DNA from: Crocosphaera sp. | GTDB lineage: Bacteria; Cyanobacteriota; Cyanobacteriia; Cyanobacteriales; Microcystaceae | Direction: 5' to 3' | Assembly: GCA_030064955.1 (NCBI GenBank) | Contig: JASJDW010000013.1 | Coordinates: forward strand, 1 to 46,041 | Length of the DNA stretch: 46,041 nucleotides | Part shown: positions 1-10,629 of the stretch, in pieces | How positions within the stretch are numbered: position 1 is the stretch's first letter | Layout of the letters: each line of letters opens with the position of its first letter | Notes under the pieces: generated by a model | The model's input: the letters and a program-made list of their open reading frames with translations, nothing else | Told to the model about the DNA's origin: nothing | Database searches by the model: none | Made by a program: the position numbers and the translations under genes

Positions 1-8
1 CAGCGGCC

Positions 9-560
9 ATGACAAGCGATCGCCTCATTTTTCGTCAAGACGTTCTCGGTTCTCGCCGCTTCAGTAATTACTGGTGGGCGACAGTTTCAGCCATTGGCGG
101 AATTGGCTTTCTTTTAGCAGGACTTTCGAGTTATTTACACACCAATCTACTCATTGTCAGTGATACCTCATCCCTTCAATTTATCCCTCAAGGTGTTGCA
201 TTACTGTTTTATGGGATAGTGGGGTCTTTGTTATCATTTTATCAATGGTTTATGATCATTTTGAATATTGGGGGTGGTTACAACGAATTCAACAAGCAAA
301 CCAATAAAGTAACAATTTTTCGCTGGGGGTTTCCTGGAAAAAATCGTCGGGTTGAATTCACTTGTCCCCTAGAAGATGTACAAGCAGTCAAAGCTGAAAT
401 TCAAGAAGGATTAAATACCAAACGGAAACTCTATTTACGGGTTAAACAAAAACGAGATGTTCCTTTAACTCGTGTTGGCCAACCCATATCCCTAACTCAA
501 TTAGAAAATGAAGGGGCCCAATTAGCTAGTTTTTTAGGAGTTCCCCTAGAAGGATTGTAA
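9..560 (+). CDS. ycf4: Photosystem I assembly protein Ycf4
   Basis: Thylakoid membrane protein that helps assemble photosystem I. The 183-residue length fits the family (about 185). Two hydrophobic helices are visible near residues 22-44 and 64-86, followed by a soluble C-terminal domain that ends in the family-typical [12 protein letters not shown] start at 9, only 8 bases from the window edge, so any upstream partner is not visible. A cyclophilin lipoprotein gene starts 20 bp downstream in the same direction and may be co-transcribed. The identification rests on family recall of the whole sequence (start [20 protein letters not shown]). Confidence 0.96.
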   Translation: MTSDRLIFRQDVLGSRRFSNYWWATVSAIGGIGFLLAGLSSYLHTNLLIVSDTSSLQFIPQGVALLFYGIVGSLLSFYQWFMIILNIGGGYNEFNKQTNKVTIFRWGFPGKNRRVEFTCPLEDVQAVKAEIQEGLNTKRKLYLRVKQKRDVPLTRVGQPISLTQLENEGAQLASFLGVPLEGL

Positions 561-580
561 TAGCAGTAGCAATCTTAACT

Positions 581-1330
581 GTGAAAATATCGATGAGAAA
601 CGTAAAAAAACCCTGGATAACTACCTTAGTCTGTCTTATCTTAGTCTTCGGGTTGATCATAAGTGGTTGTTCTAACACCTCTAGCAACCCTCAGACAACA
701 GTAAGTCCGAATACCAATCAAAATCAACAAGTGAGTCAATCAAATATGGATAATTATGTTCCCAGATTAGAGGGTAATGCAGTAGTAGAAATGACCATCA
801 ATGGTTCCCCCGTTACCATTGAAGTCAAAGGAGAAGATGCACCCATCACCGCCGGAAACTTTGTCGATCTCGTTGAACGGGGTTTTTATGATGGGTTAAC
901 CTTCCATCGTGTGGTTAAAGATCCAACTCCGTTTGTCGCCCAAGGAGGCGATCCCCAAGGAACAGGAATGGGCGGCTTTGTTAACCCCGAAACCAAACAA
1001 GAACGGCGTATTCCCCTAGAAATTAAGCTAGAAGGGGAAGAAAAACCCACATATAGTAAGGCATTGGGTCAACAGGGCAGCCGTACCGCCATGTCTCAAC
1101 CGGTTGTTCTCAAGCACGAACGAGGAGCTGTAGCCATGGCCCGTTCAGGAATGCCCGATTCTGCCTCCTCTCAATTCTATTTTGCCTTATCGGATTTAGA
1201 ATTTCTCAATGGAGACTATGCTGTCTTTGGGAAAGTTACCGAAGGAATGGATGTGATAGATGGGATTAAACAAGGCGATCGCATTGAGTCAGCGAAAGTA
1301 GTATCCGGGTTAGAAAATTTGAAAAAATAG
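581..1330 (+). CDS. Cyclophilin-type peptidyl-prolyl isomerase, lipoprotein
   Basis: Predicted peptidyl-prolyl cis-trans isomerase that would catalyse proline isomerisation during folding outside the cytoplasm. Residues 12-30 form a lipoprotein signal ending in LIISGC, making Cys30 the likely lipidated residue. A low-complexity Asn/Gln/Ser linker (about 31-58) leads to the cyclophilin domain (about 65-245), with recognisable [18 protein letters not shown] and [10 protein letters not shown] segments. The start is GTG at 581; an ATG at 593 is an equally possible start and would keep the signal peptide. The gene follows ycf4 closely, so a shared transcript is likely but not shown. Confidence 0.9.
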   Translation: MKISMRNVKKPWITTLVCLILVFGLIISGCSNTSSNPQTTVSPNTNQNQQVSQSNMDNYVPRLEGNAVVEMTINGSPVTIEVKGEDAPITAGNFVDLVERGFYDGLTFHRVVKDPTPFVAQGGDPQGTGMGGFVNPETKQERRIPLEIKLEGEEKPTYSKALGQQGSRTAMSQPVVLKHERGAVAMARSGMPDSASSQFYFALSDLEFLNGDYAVFGKVTEGMDVIDGIKQGDRIESAKVVSGLENLKK

Positions 1331-1342
1331 TGATGATGTTTT

Positions 1343-1350
1343 CTTAACCT
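1343..1350 (+). promoter_or_regulatory. Possible Pho-box half-site upstream of ppk
   Basis: The octamer CTTAACCT matches the direct-repeat unit of cyanobacterial Pho boxes (repeats spaced by 3 bp) and lies about 80 bp before the polyphosphate kinase start. Only one repeat is a good match; the next spaced octamer is AATAACGC. The placement before a phosphate-metabolism gene makes it worth recording, but chance is a real alternative. Confidence 0.25.
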
Positions 1351-1431
1351 AATAATAACGCTCTCGATGATAACTTAGGGTAGAATCGAGGGCAATTACT
1401 TATATATATCTCTACATTAATACCCGAAAGT

Positions 1432-3597
1432 ATGGCACAGACAAAAGTTAAAGAAACCAATATTGATCTTAAAGATCCGCAATATTATTTTAATCGAGAA
1501 TTGAGTTGGTTAGAATTCAATTCTCGTGTTTTGAATGAAGCCCTAGATTCTCGTACTCCTTTGTTAGAAAGACTCAAATTTGCTGCTATTTTTAGCTCAA
1601 ATTTAGATGAATTTTTCATGGTTAGGGTAGCAGGATTAAAGCAACAAGTACAAGCAGGTGTAGCCAAATTAACCCCTGACGGAAGGACTCCTTTAGAACA
1701 ATTAATTGCCATTAGTGACCGTCTTCGTCCTTTAGTTAAAGAACAAGATCATCTCTTTGAATATACCTTAAGAAATTTATTAATTCATCACGGAATTTAT
1801 CTGATTAATTATGTTGATCTAGATCAAGAACAACGCACTTATTTACATCAATATTTTGATGAAAACATTTTCCCTGTCTTAACTCCCTTAGCGGTTGATC
1901 CGTCCCACCCTTTCCCTTATATTTCTAATCTTAGTTTAAACTTAGGGGTTGTTGTGCGAGATCCTGACACAGAAGAAGAACATTTTGCACGGGTAAAAGT
2001 CCCTGGAGTATTGCCTCGTTTTGTGGCACTTCCCTCAGAATTAAGACATCAAGAAGACGATCAAACAGCCATTTGGACTGGAGTCCCTTTAGAACAAGTA
2101 ATTGCCCATAATCTTGAGGCACTATTTCCTGGGATGATTGTCCAAGAATGTCATCCCTTTCGAGTGACCAGAAATGCCGATTTATCGGTCGAAGAAGATG
2201 AAGCAGACGACTTACTTTTAGCCATTGAACAAGAGTTAAGAAAGCGACATATTGGGAAGTCTGCTGTTCGTTTAGAAATTCATGCAGGAACTCCTGAACC
2301 CATCAGAAATCAACTCATAGAAGATTTACAATTAGAAGAAATTGATGTCTATGATATCGATGGATTATTAGGGTTAAAAGACCTATTTTATTTTATGTCT
2401 CTTTCTTGTCCAGACTTGAAAGATGAACCTTGGAGTGCGGTTATTCCACCCGACCTGCAACGAGTTAAAAAAATCGTCGATGATAACGATGAAGGGAAAG
2501 TGCAGCAGGAAGGAGAAGACATTTTTTCTATCATTCGTCAAGGAGATATTTTAGTTCATCATCCTTATCATTCTTTTAGTGCTTCGGTGCAACAATTTAT
2601 TACTCAAGCTGCTTATGATCCTGATGTTTTAACCATTAAAATGACCTTGTATAGAACCTCAGGAGATTCACCAATTGTTAACGCTTTAATTGCTGCTGCC
2701 GCTAATGGAAAACAAGTGGCTGCTTTAGTGGAATTAAAAGCGAGATTTGATGAAGAAAATAACATTATTTGGGCCCGTCGTCTCGAACAATCAGGGGTTC
2801 ATGTCGTCTATGGGTTAGTGGGATTAAAAACCCATACAAAAATTATTTTAATTGTGCGTAGAGAAGGGAAACAAATTCGTCGTTACGTTCATATTGGTAC
2901 GGGAAATTATAATCCCAAAACAGCCAAATTATACACCGACTTAGGCCTGTTGAGTTGTCGAGAAGAATTAGGAGCAGATTTAACGGATTTATTCAACTTT
3001 TTAACCGGTTATTCTCGTCAAAAATCCTACCGTAAATTATTAATTGCCCCTGTAAATATGCGCGATCGCATGGTATCTATGATTAATCGAGAAGCGGAAC
3101 ATTGTCATAATGGAGGGAGTGGTCGCATTGTCGCAAAGATGAATTCCTTAGTGGATCCACAAATCATTGAAACCCTGTATAAAGCTTCCCAAGCAGGGGT
3201 AAAAATTGATTTAATTATACGGGGAATTTGTTGTTTAAAACCTGGCATTGAAGGAGTAAGTGATAATATTCATGTGATTAGTATTATTGGTCGTTTCTTG
3301 GAACATTCACGAATTTTTTACTTCCATAACGGAGGGGACGAAGAGATTTATATTGGTAGTGCAGATTGGATGACTCGGAATCTCTCCCGTCGTGTAGAAG
3401 CGGTTACTCCCGTAGAAGATCCCAAAATTGCTCAAGAATTACAAGAAATTTTAGGAGTAATGTTAGCAGATAATCGACAAGCGTGGGAATTACAAACTGA
3501 TGGCAGTTATATTCAACGTCAACCCCAAAGCAAAGAACATCAGCAAAGTTCTCAAATAACCTTTAGGGAAATGGCAATACAATCTGTAAAAGAGTGA
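1432..3597 (+). CDS. ppk1: Polyphosphate kinase 1
   Basis: Polymerises the gamma-phosphate of ATP into polyphosphate. At 721 residues it has the usual family length. The N-terminal domain (about 17-125), head domain, and two phospholipase-D-like C-terminal domains are recognisable. The autophosphorylated His is in RYVHIGTGNYNPKTAKLYTD (His487), and the second conserved catalytic His is in RFLEHSRIF (His625), equivalent to His435 and His592 of the E. coli enzyme. ATG start at 1432. The gene appears monocistronic: about 100 bp of non-coding DNA lies upstream and over 300 bp downstream. No ppx partner is adjacent. Confidence 0.97.
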   Translation: MAQTKVKETNIDLKDPQYYFNRELSWLEFNSRVLNEALDSRTPLLERLKFAAIFSSNLDEFFMVRVAGLKQQVQAGVAKLTPDGRTPLEQLIAISDRLRPLVKEQDHLFEYTLRNLLIHHGIYLINYVDLDQEQRTYLHQYFDENIFPVLTPLAVDPSHPFPYISNLSLNLGVVVRDPDTEEEHFARVKVPGVLPRFVALPSELRHQEDDQTAIWTGVPLEQVIAHNLEALFPGMIVQECHPFRVTRNADLSVEEDEADDLLLAIEQELRKRHIGKSAVRLEIHAGTPEPIRNQLIEDLQLEEIDVYDIDGLLGLKDLFYFMSLSCPDLKDEPWSAVIPPDLQRVKKIVDDNDEGKVQQEGEDIFSIIRQGDILVHHPYHSFSASVQQFITQAAYDPDVLTIKMTLYRTSGDSPIVNALIAAAANGKQVAALVELKARFDEENNIIWARRLEQSGVHVVYGLVGLKTHTKIILIVRREGKQIRRYVHIGTGNYNPKTAKLYTDLGLLSCREELGADLTDLFNFLTGYSRQKSYRKLLIAPVNMRDRMVSMINREAEHCHNGGSGRIVAKMNSLVDPQIIETLYKASQAGVKIDLIIRGICCLKPGIEGVSDNIHVISIIGRFLEHSRIFYFHNGGDEEIYIGSADWMTRNLSRRVEAVTPVEDPKIAQELQEILGVMLADNRQAWELQTDGSYIQRQPQSKEHQQSSQITFREMAIQSVKE

Positions 3598-3924
3598 CAA
3601 ACTGACGGGGAACAGAAAAGACTGTGATCTGTGAGGCAAGAATCTCCGTAAAATATCAGTTTAAGACGACAGGCGATCGCCACTCCCTTAAAAAATTTCT
3701 CCAGTTGTCTTGTTGTTTTCTCGGAAAATTTGGGCAAATTAAGTATGTACACTTGGAGGGAGTAATGATTGAGCAATTCATCATTTACCTGTCCCCAACA
3801 ATAGGGTTAGTTTAAAGGTTTCAGTCTGTGATCTATTTATTAATTACTAAAAAATCATCTCTTAAGAGTTTATTAGTTAGTAAGCTAAATCCCATGTTTG
3901 ATTAACCGATATAGAGAAAACGTT
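3598..3924. other. Non-coding stretch between ppk1 and pilH
   Basis: About 330 bp with no convincing gene. Short open frames on both strands lack any recognisable similarity. One palindromic GGCGATCGCC octamer site is present near 3673. It presumably holds the ppk1 terminator and the pilHIJ promoter, but I could not single out either. Confidence 0.5.
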
Positions 3925-4290
3925 ATGAGAGCAGTTTTACTGGTAGAAGATAGTCCGGCACAACAAAAAATGATTTCAACCATTCTTAAAAAAAATGGTT
4001 GGCAAGTCATTACTGCAGAAGATGGGATCAAGGCCCTCGAAACCATTCAAGAATCGAGTCCAGATCTCATTGTCTTAGATATTGTCATGCCCAAAATGAA
4101 TGGGTATGAAGTGTGTCGTCGGATTAAAACCAATCCCAATACCCAAAATGTTCCCATTGTCATGTGTTCTTCTAAGGGGGAAGAATTTGATCGGTATTGG
4201 GGCATTAAACAGGGAGCGGATGCTTACATTGCCAAACCCTTTGAAGATATTGAACTCATTGGTACCATTCAACAACTGCTCCGACAATAA
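3925..4290 (+). CDS. pilH: CheY-like response regulator PilH
   Basis: Single-domain response regulator of the pilus-linked chemotaxis (phototaxis) system. Counted from the ATG at 3925 it is 121 residues. The acidic pocket is VEDS (Asp9), the phosphoacceptor is Asp52 in VLDIVMP, and the conserved Lys104 sits in AKPF. An in-frame TTG at 3898 would add nine residues, but the ATG gives the normal CheY N-terminus directly at the first beta strand. It is followed by a CheW protein and an MCP, the same order as slr1042-slr1043-slr1044 of Synechocystis, which is why I call it PilH rather than a generic CheY. Confidence 0.9.
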   Translation: MRAVLLVEDSPAQQKMISTILKKNGWQVITAEDGIKALETIQESSPDLIVLDIVMPKMNGYEVCRRIKTNPNTQNVPIVMCSSKGEEFDRYWGIKQGADAYIAKPFEDIELIGTIQQLLRQ

Positions 4291-4319
4291 ATGGACGATT
4301 TTCATATTGGGAAAAAAAC

Positions 4320-4850
4320 ATGGTTGGGAATTTAGATTTAGATCAAGACAACAAGCAAAACATTTCTTCTGAACTTCAGGCATTACAAACCCCTGAAGGA
4401 GAATTATACTTACGATTTCATTTGCCCTCAAAAGAAGAATTTGCCCTTCCGGCCATTGCCATTCGAGAGGTAATGCAACAAAGTCCAGAGCAAATTACAC
4501 CCATTCCCAATGCCTCACCCTTACTCCTAGGAACCCTCAATTTGAGGGGACAGGTAATTTGGGTAGCAGACTTGGGGCAATTTTTAGGCAATACCGTTCC
4601 TTTAAGAACCGATCGCCCTGATATTCCGGTCATTGCTGTGGAAGAGCAAGAAACCATTTTAGGGTTAGCGATTGATCAATTGGGGGATATGGAATGGTTA
4701 GATATTGAACAATTACAAGCTCCTACCAATGTAGCCGATCACATTGCCCCTTATGTTCAAGGAGAATGGGCGGTGGAAGAAAATACCCACCAAGTCTTAC
4801 GATTATTAGACCAAGTGGCTATTTTACGCTCAGCCCGATGGGCAACATAA
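4320..4850 (+). CDS. pilI: CheW-like coupling protein PilI
   Basis: Scaffold that would link the PilJ receptor to a CheA-type kinase (PilL). The protein is 176 residues and its CheW domain spans most of it (about 35-170), with the typical LPAIAIREVMQ, LLLGTLNLRGQVIWVADL and LGLAIDQLGD segments. ATG start 29 bp after the pilH stop and in a different frame. The kinase gene itself is not in this window; in Synechocystis it is also encoded elsewhere, so its absence is not odd. Confidence 0.9.
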   Translation: MVGNLDLDQDNKQNISSELQALQTPEGELYLRFHLPSKEEFALPAIAIREVMQQSPEQITPIPNASPLLLGTLNLRGQVIWVADLGQFLGNTVPLRTDRPDIPVIAVEEQETILGLAIDQLGDMEWLDIEQLQAPTNVADHIAPYVQGEWAVEENTHQVLRLLDQVAILRSARWAT

Positions 4851-4952
4851 GGGAATTATCCCATCAAGACTTATTCATATAAATATACCTAATCGATAAC
4901 CCTTAACTCACAACCAATAACTGACACAATTTAAACCGATAGGAGAAAGGCA

Positions 4953-7637
4953 ATGGCATCAGGGACAGACTACGCAAAATTATATAATGAAGCTTATGTC
5001 GCTTATGGACAGGGAAACTTTGAAGAAGCCGCAACCCTTATGGAACCGATGGCCCAGGCTTTTCCCCAAGATCCTGATGTGTTATTACTACAAGGTCATA
5101 TTTATTTTAGTCTGGGAAGATATGAAAGTGCTTGTCAACAATATCAATCAGCTATTAGTCGTACCGATCGCCCTGATTTAGTGGATTGTGCCAACCAAGG
5201 ATTAACACAAGCACAACAACTCCTCCGTCAGTCACAAGAGGATTATGCAACCCCCAATGCTCCCTCACAACCCATCAACGAAGGGGATCGGGTTGACCTA
5301 GAAAATGAGTGGTCTGATGCTGAGGAAGCGTCAGGGGACTGGGGGTCTGAGGATTTTGAGCTTGATGGACTGGATTGGGATAGTGCGATTTTTGATGACG
5401 AAGACTTAGGAGAACCCACCATTGGTCACCAAGTTTCTGATGGTCATCCTTTAGAGAATAATCAGCAAAAGGAACAAAACCCCCTTGAGATGCCGATTGA
5501 TCCCTTTACTACTTTAAGCGAAATTCAACCCTTTGACCCTAAACCTGATATTCTCGATACAGATAACTCTGAGGATGAGGGTTGGGCAGATTTTGTTGAC
5601 CATGATCTCCCTGAGTTTTCCTTTGCCCAAGAGCAAGAATTAGAAACGGAAGCTCATACCGCTGGCTCCGATGGAGAGCATACGTTTGTGGTATCATCCA
5701 ACCTTAATCCCCTGTCTTTGAGTAATAATAAGGCTGAGACAGAAGAAGACTCCAGTAAAGATTGGTCAAATTATCCGTCTCAGGATGCTCCTACTATTCA
5801 AGCGAGTCCCGAAATGATGGCATCTCAGGGGGGACAAGAACATAACCCAGTCTTAGATGAATTTGATGCGTTTCAAGAAGAGGCGTTAAAGGATTTATCG
5901 AATTTTGATTTTACGGAGATGAATGATCAGTTGCCCGATTCTGATCTGTTCACTCAAACCAGTGAGGATCTCAATGATGGTCTCGGTTTGCAAACCGGTG
6001 ACCTATTATCCGAACAAGGGCCTGAAACTGTTAATTGGGTCAAGTCTGATGATATCCCTAATACCTCTTTATCTGATAGTGCGGTTAAAGTCGGTAAACC
6101 TACAGTAGAACAAAAACAGGGTTATTTAAGTTGGTTTCTCAATGCGCCTTTAAAAGTCAAACCTTGGATGGCTGCCGGCAGTACGGGATTAGCTTCTTTT
6201 ATCGCTATTTTGTTGGTGAGTGGTTTGGCTTGGTTAATGTCTCCTAAACCGGAAGCGACGGAGGTAGCGGAGGAAGAACCGACCACCGAACAAGTAGAAC
6301 AATCAGAAGAAACCCTCGAAACTTCCTCAGAAACTAAATCGGGGAATCCTATCCTTTTACTGGCTTTAACCGGGGGTTTAGTAGGATTTGGTGGGACACT
6401 CTTGTTTGGCTTAGTTAGTTCCTATCAATTAAAACGCACCATTGAGGATCTTCAGACTCAGTTCGATTCCATGTATGCAGGTGACTACAATGTTAAAGCG
6501 ACCATTTACTCAGAAGATGAGTTAGGTCAGTTATCCCATAGTTTTAACCAACTTTCTCGTGTTATCCTTACCAGCACCAGCGAAGCGCAACAACGGGCTG
6601 CGGAAATGGAACAAGCTAGAGAAGAGTTACAAAGGCAAGTGATTCGCCTTCTAGATGATGTGGAAGGGGCTGCAAGAGGGGATTTAACCGTAGAAGCAGA
6701 AGTAACCGCCGACGTATTAGGGGCAGTAGCCGATGCCTTTAACTTAACTATTCATAATCTACGGGAAATTGTCGCCCAGGTAAAACGTACTGCTAAACAG
6801 GTTAATAAGAGTTCAACCGATAGTGAATTATTCGCTCGCAATAACTCCCGTGACGCGCTACGGATGGCAGAAGAATTAGCCGTAACCTTAAATTCAGTTC
6901 AGGTGATGACTGAATCAATCCAACGGGTAGCAGAAAATGCCCGTGAAGCTGAAGAAGTTGCCCATAGCTCTTCGGTAACTGCTCTCAAAGGGGGTGAAGC
7001 GGTGGAACGAACGGTGGCTGGTATTCTGCAAATTCGAGAAACTGTATCAGAAACTACTCGTAAGGTAAAACGCTTAGCAGAAGCGTCCCAAGAAATCTCA
7101 AAAATTGTCGCTTTGATCTCTCAAATTGCCTCTAGAACCAATTTACTTGCCCTTAATGCTTCGATTCAAGCAGCTAGAGCAGGAGAAGCCGGACGAGGCT
7201 TTGCGATCGTAGCTGATGAAGTTCGCCAGTTAGCGGATCGTTCTGCAAAATCTTTGAAAGAAATTGAACAAATTGTACTACAAATTCAAAGTGAAACCGG
7301 TTCGGTAATGACAGCGATGGAAGAAGGGATTCAACAGGTAATTGATGTAACGGATAAGTCAGAACAGGCAAAGCGTTCCTTGGAGGATATTATTGATGTA
7401 TCCAATCACATCAACACCTTAGTGCGATCGATTACGGGGGATACCATTCAACAACAGGAAAATTCTAAGGCGGTGGGTCAAGTTATGCAATCTGTGGAAT
7501 TAACGGCACAAGAAACCTCCCAAGAATCCCAACGAGTAGCAGGTTCCTTACAAAATCTGGTGGGTATTTCCCGTGATTTACTGGCTTCTGTGGAACGTTT
7601 CCATATCGAAGAGACTGAAAAATCTGAACAATCTTAA
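4953..7637 (+). CDS. pilJ: Methyl-accepting chemotaxis protein PilJ with TPR and acidic N-terminus
   Basis: Receptor of the type IV pilus chemotaxis system. In 894 residues one sees a TPR-like N-terminus (about 1-95); a long, very acidic low-complexity region rich in Asp/Glu/Ser (about 100-370); two hydrophobic segments (about 405-428 and 466-492) separated by a Glu-rich stretch; and one or two HAMP regions (about 490-615). The MCP signalling hairpin follows, with its tip around [20 protein letters not shown] (about 725-745). Almost 400 residues precede the first membrane segment, so they are probably cytoplasmic and the periplasmic loop is short: an unusual receptor for an external ligand. 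SD-like AGGAGA precedes the ATG. Last gene of pilHIJ. Confidence 0.92.
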   Translation: MASGTDYAKLYNEAYVAYGQGNFEEAATLMEPMAQAFPQDPDVLLLQGHIYFSLGRYESACQQYQSAISRTDRPDLVDCANQGLTQAQQLLRQSQEDYATPNAPSQPINEGDRVDLENEWSDAEEASGDWGSEDFELDGLDWDSAIFDDEDLGEPTIGHQVSDGHPLENNQQKEQNPLEMPIDPFTTLSEIQPFDPKPDILDTDNSEDEGWADFVDHDLPEFSFAQEQELETEAHTAGSDGEHTFVVSSNLNPLSLSNNKAETEEDSSKDWSNYPSQDAPTIQASPEMMASQGGQEHNPVLDEFDAFQEEALKDLSNFDFTEMNDQLPDSDLFTQTSEDLNDGLGLQTGDLLSEQGPETVNWVKSDDIPNTSLSDSAVKVGKPTVEQKQGYLSWFLNAPLKVKPWMAAGSTGLASFIAILLVSGLAWLMSPKPEATEVAEEEPTTEQVEQSEETLETSSETKSGNPILLLALTGGLVGFGGTLLFGLVSSYQLKRTIEDLQTQFDSMYAGDYNVKATIYSEDELGQLSHSFNQLSRVILTSTSEAQQRAAEMEQAREELQRQVIRLLDDVEGAARGDLTVEAEVTADVLGAVADAFNLTIHNLREIVAQVKRTAKQVNKSSTDSELFARNNSRDALRMAEELAVTLNSVQVMTESIQRVAENAREAEEVAHSSSVTALKGGEAVERTVAGILQIRETVSETTRKVKRLAEASQEISKIVALISQIASRTNLLALNASIQAARAGEAGRGFAIVADEVRQLADRSAKSLKEIEQIVLQIQSETGSVMTAMEEGIQQVIDVTDKSEQAKRSLEDIIDVSNHINTLVRSITGDTIQQQENSKAVGQVMQSVELTAQETSQESQRVAGSLQNLVGISRDLLASVERFHIEETEKSEQS

Positions 7638-7735
7638 ATTAGGATCACAACCGACTCACCATTGAAAGAGATTACTATATAATTTCCTAAGTACCTTAAA
7701 CGTTAGATTCATCTTTGTGTGAGGATTGAAAATTT

Positions 7736-8434
7736 ATGAGTCGTGTGATTAGTAAAGTCCTGTCCCCTGCCATGCAGCTTTGGTTACGGTCCCAAGTTGA
7801 AGAAGTAGAAACCCTACAAATTGCTATTCAAGGAAGCGATCGCCAAATTTTAAAAGGTCATGTTTCTGGGGTAACATTAAACAGTAATCAAGCGATTTAT
7901 CAAGGGTTACATTTAGGAGAAGTTCAATTAAAAGGTGAAAATATCCGCATTAATATTGGTCAAGTTTTACGAGGTAAACCTCTACAATTATTAGATGCTA
8001 TTCGAGTGTCTGGAGCCGTAGCAATTAGCAATCAAAATTTACAAGCTTCTATTTCATCTGCATTGTTAGGAGAAGGATTTAAAGGCTTATTAGAAACTTT
8101 ATTAGAATATCAAGGAATCAAAGAACCTTCTCAATTATTAGAAAGCTATGAAATTGATTGGCAAGGAGCGTATTTAGATAATTCTTATTTTATTTTACAA
8201 GGAAATTTAACTCATAATAGTGTTACTCAACCGTTAAAAATTAAAGCAAAATTAAGTCTCATTCCTCCTCAAACTCTGCAATTATCCGAGGTTGAAATAC
8301 AAGGTATTCCTGATATAAAGAATCATAATGTTAAAGAATTTTCAGTAGATTTAGGTTCAGATGTTTCTATTAATTCCTTTCAGTTAGATACCGATAAATT
8401 AATCTGTGAAGGAGAGTTATTAATTCGCCCTTAA
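7736..8434 (+). CDS. DUF2993 (LmeA-like) protein
   Basis: A 232-residue protein with a DUF2993-like sequence, a family common in cyanobacteria and actinobacteria; the mycobacterial member LmeA binds phospholipid. The start has the family motif MSRVISKVLSPAMQLWLRSQ, and a repetitive beta-rich body follows with GVTLNSNQAIYQGLHLGEVQ. No signal peptide or membrane helix is evident. It runs toward the reverse-strand pentapeptide gene; only 42 bp containing a palindromic repeat separate the two stops. The role in cyanobacteria is unknown. Confidence 0.75.
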   Translation: MSRVISKVLSPAMQLWLRSQVEEVETLQIAIQGSDRQILKGHVSGVTLNSNQAIYQGLHLGEVQLKGENIRINIGQVLRGKPLQLLDAIRVSGAVAISNQNLQASISSALLGEGFKGLLETLLEYQGIKEPSQLLESYEIDWQGAYLDNSYFILQGNLTHNSVTQPLKIKAKLSLIPPQTLQLSEVEIQGIPDIKNHNVKEFSVDLGSDVSINSFQLDTDKLICEGELLIRP

Positions 8435-8442
8435 TTCTATAT

Positions 8443-8467
8443 GTAGGGTGGGCATTGCCCACCTTAC
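8443..8467. repeat. 25-bp palindromic repeat, copy 1
   Basis: Core GGTGGGCATTGCCCACC, a perfect 8-bp-arm palindrome around a single base. It lies between two convergent genes, so it may act as a bidirectional terminator hairpin. The full 25 bp is the exact reverse complement of the copy at 10630-10654 and of 44432-44456. Confidence 0.85.
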
Positions 8468-8476
8468 AATAACATC

Positions 8477-10594
8477 TTAACTTAATCCTAATAATTGAGC
8501 TATTTCAGGTAATAATTGATTACATTCTTGTGCTAATTTCGTTGCATTGGGTAAGTTGGCTGCAATTCCAATTAAGGCATTTTTTGAGAGTTTAGCTAAT
8601 TTTTTCAACTTACTATCTTCGGGGTTATTAGCTGCTTCTGTTAAACTTTCAACCGCTTCTAATGCTTCAACTTTTTGGACATCTTTGAGGTTTTCTTCTG
8701 TTTCTATGGCTGTTTGTAGTTGACTTAATAACTCTTTTATGCTTGTTTTTTCATCTTCGGAATGATCAGGAAGTTGTTCAATTTTATTAGAAACTTGTCC
8801 GCTAATGTCTCTTAAATTAACAATCGATTGATTAGCATTAATATCTCTAAGTTTAATGTTTTGACTTTGATCAATTTTTTTAGACACAATATATTCCTCT
8901 TGATGTTCATAATAAAAACTAGGTTTTGCTAATGTAGTCGTAATCATAGTTTCTAATGACTGAATACGACTATCTTTTTCCTCTAATTTTGCTCGATATT
9001 GTTCATTTAATGCTTTTAATTTATTATAGTTAGTGAAATACGCTTTATTCAACTCTGAATGATTCGCTTCTGGTGCAGTTGCTGCTCTAATTAATAGTTT
9101 ATCATCACCCCGTTTTTCGATGGCAACAATTTGTAATTCTGCGTCGGGATGTTCTTCTGCTAACTGTTTAAAAGCAATGGCAATGGCGCGAGGATCAACC
9201 CCTTGGTTATGATAAAGATCGAGGGTATTTACTAAGGGTTGAATAAATTCAGCAAAGTCCCCATCTTCAAACTCTTCTTCCCAATTATCAGGTTTACGGC
9301 GAGGGTTAGGATCAGCTTTTGTGGGTTCTTTCATAAAGATATAATCACATCTTACCCCTTGCAACTTCGTATGGCTAGTAATACCCCAATCTTCAATTGT
9401 TGCGCCTGTTAATGTTGCCCCGGTTAAGTCGGTATTATCTAATTGAGTTTGAATTAATTTTGCTCTCGATAAGTCAGCATCTTGTAAATTGGCATCACTT
9501 AAATCTGCTCCAATAAAACTCGCATTAGTTAAATTAGCTGCTTGTAAATCAACCCCTCTTAAATCTTGGCGATCAAAGTTTTTATTAGTTCCTTTTCCGA
9601 TTAACCATTGTTTTAAATTGGTGTTACTAAGATAGGTTTTACCTGGACGAATACGATCTAATTTTTCAGTGTTTTTAAAGCAAGTACGGATTAAAATAGC
9701 ATCTCGAAAATCTGTACTTTTTAGTCTAGCTTGGCTGAAGTTAGCATCAGTAAGGTTAGCCTTTTTAAAGGTAGTACCACCCGTTGCAGCAAAGGCAACT
9801 GCAAAGTTGCGTATCCAAGCATCTCTAGGATCACCTTTCATGGCACGATAGGCGATATAACAGGAAAATAGGTATAAAGCTACAGCTAAGGCTACACCTA
9901 CGACTATTGCTAGAATTCTTGAATATTCCGTACTTCGTACAAGTATAGAAGCACTATTTGCGGCTATGGCTACAGTTACAGCTATAGCGAAGATTCCGAC
10001 AATAGCACCAGCTATAAATATAGCCATAATAATTGCTATGGCAAAAGTTATGGCGAAGATTTGAACTGTAACAATAACTACCCCTACTGGTATGGCAAAT
10101 GAGAGAGTGACGACGAAAGAGCTACTGAAAGCGAAAACTATAGGAACACTCAAAACTAGAGCCACAGCTAAGATTATAATTATGTTTATCACCCCCTCTC
10201 TTAAACTTTTGCGATAAGTAATGACGCAGAAGATAATTAAAGTAACTAAACTCACCCATCCTGTAACTCTAAATTCAGCTTCGTTAATGAAATAGAGATC
10301 AAAAATAAATACTACAAAAGATCCTGAAATGCCACACATTAAACCCGACAAAGCCATCAATACTAAAGCTACTAATAATAACCCTATCATCCAGCGTTTT
10401 TGTAACCCTGCGATCGCTCCTGTAAAGTTTGCCCCTATGAGGTTTGCCCCTTTAAAGTTAGCCCCTCGAATATCACAGTGACTAAAGTTAGCCCCTGATA
10501 AGTTTTGTTCCGCAAAGTTCCCTCCCCTCAGTTTTTCTCCTGAGAAGTCCCGTCTTCCTTCTTTATAACTGCTTATAACTGTTGATGCTTTCAT
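8477..10594 (-). CDS. Membrane pentapeptide-repeat protein
   Basis: A 705-residue protein of unknown function. From the N-terminus: a short run of pentapeptide repeats (about 20-60: FAEQNLSGANFSHCDIRGAN), a hydrophobic block of perhaps six or seven helices (about 68-250), a second pentapeptide block (about 270-400: LTNASFIGADLSDANLQDAD), then a soluble tail with a coiled-coil (about 500-560) and an Asp/Glu/Lys-rich helical end. Such architectures recur in cyanobacteria with no established role. The gene is bracketed by two inverted copies of an identical 25-bp repeat (8443-8467, 10630-10654). ATG start at 10594. Confidence 0.8.
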   Translation of the reverse strand: MKASTVISSYKEGRRDFSGEKLRGGNFAEQNLSGANFSHCDIRGANFKGANLIGANFTGAIAGLQKRWMIGLLLVALVLMALSGLMCGISGSFVVFIFDLYFINEAEFRVTGWVSLVTLIIFCVITYRKSLREGVINIIIILAVALVLSVPIVFAFSSSFVVTLSFAIPVGVVIVTVQIFAITFAIAIIMAIFIAGAIVGIFAIAVTVAIAANSASILVRSTEYSRILAIVVGVALAVALYLFSCYIAYRAMKGDPRDAWIRNFAVAFAATGGTTFKKANLTDANFSQARLKSTDFRDAILIRTCFKNTEKLDRIRPGKTYLSNTNLKQWLIGKGTNKNFDRQDLRGVDLQAANLTNASFIGADLSDANLQDADLSRAKLIQTQLDNTDLTGATLTGATIEDWGITSHTKLQGVRCDYIFMKEPTKADPNPRRKPDNWEEEFEDGDFAEFIQPLVNTLDLYHNQGVDPRAIAIAFKQLAEEHPDAELQIVAIEKRGDDKLLIRAATAPEANHSELNKAYFTNYNKLKALNEQYRAKLEEKDSRIQSLETMITTTLAKPSFYYEHQEEYIVSKKIDQSQNIKLRDINANQSIVNLRDISGQVSNKIEQLPDHSEDEKTSIKELLSQLQTAIETEENLKDVQKVEALEAVESLTEAANNPEDSKLKKLAKLSKNALIGIAANLPNATKLAQECNQLLPEIAQLLGLS

Positions 10595-10629
10595 TTTTTT
10601 AGAGGCAAAAGGGAAGTTAGAACGTTATG

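Noticed and set aside
3624-3815. Short open frames on both strands after ppk1
   Set aside because: They overlap each other antisense, have no ribosome-binding site and no familiar sequence; treated as non-coding.
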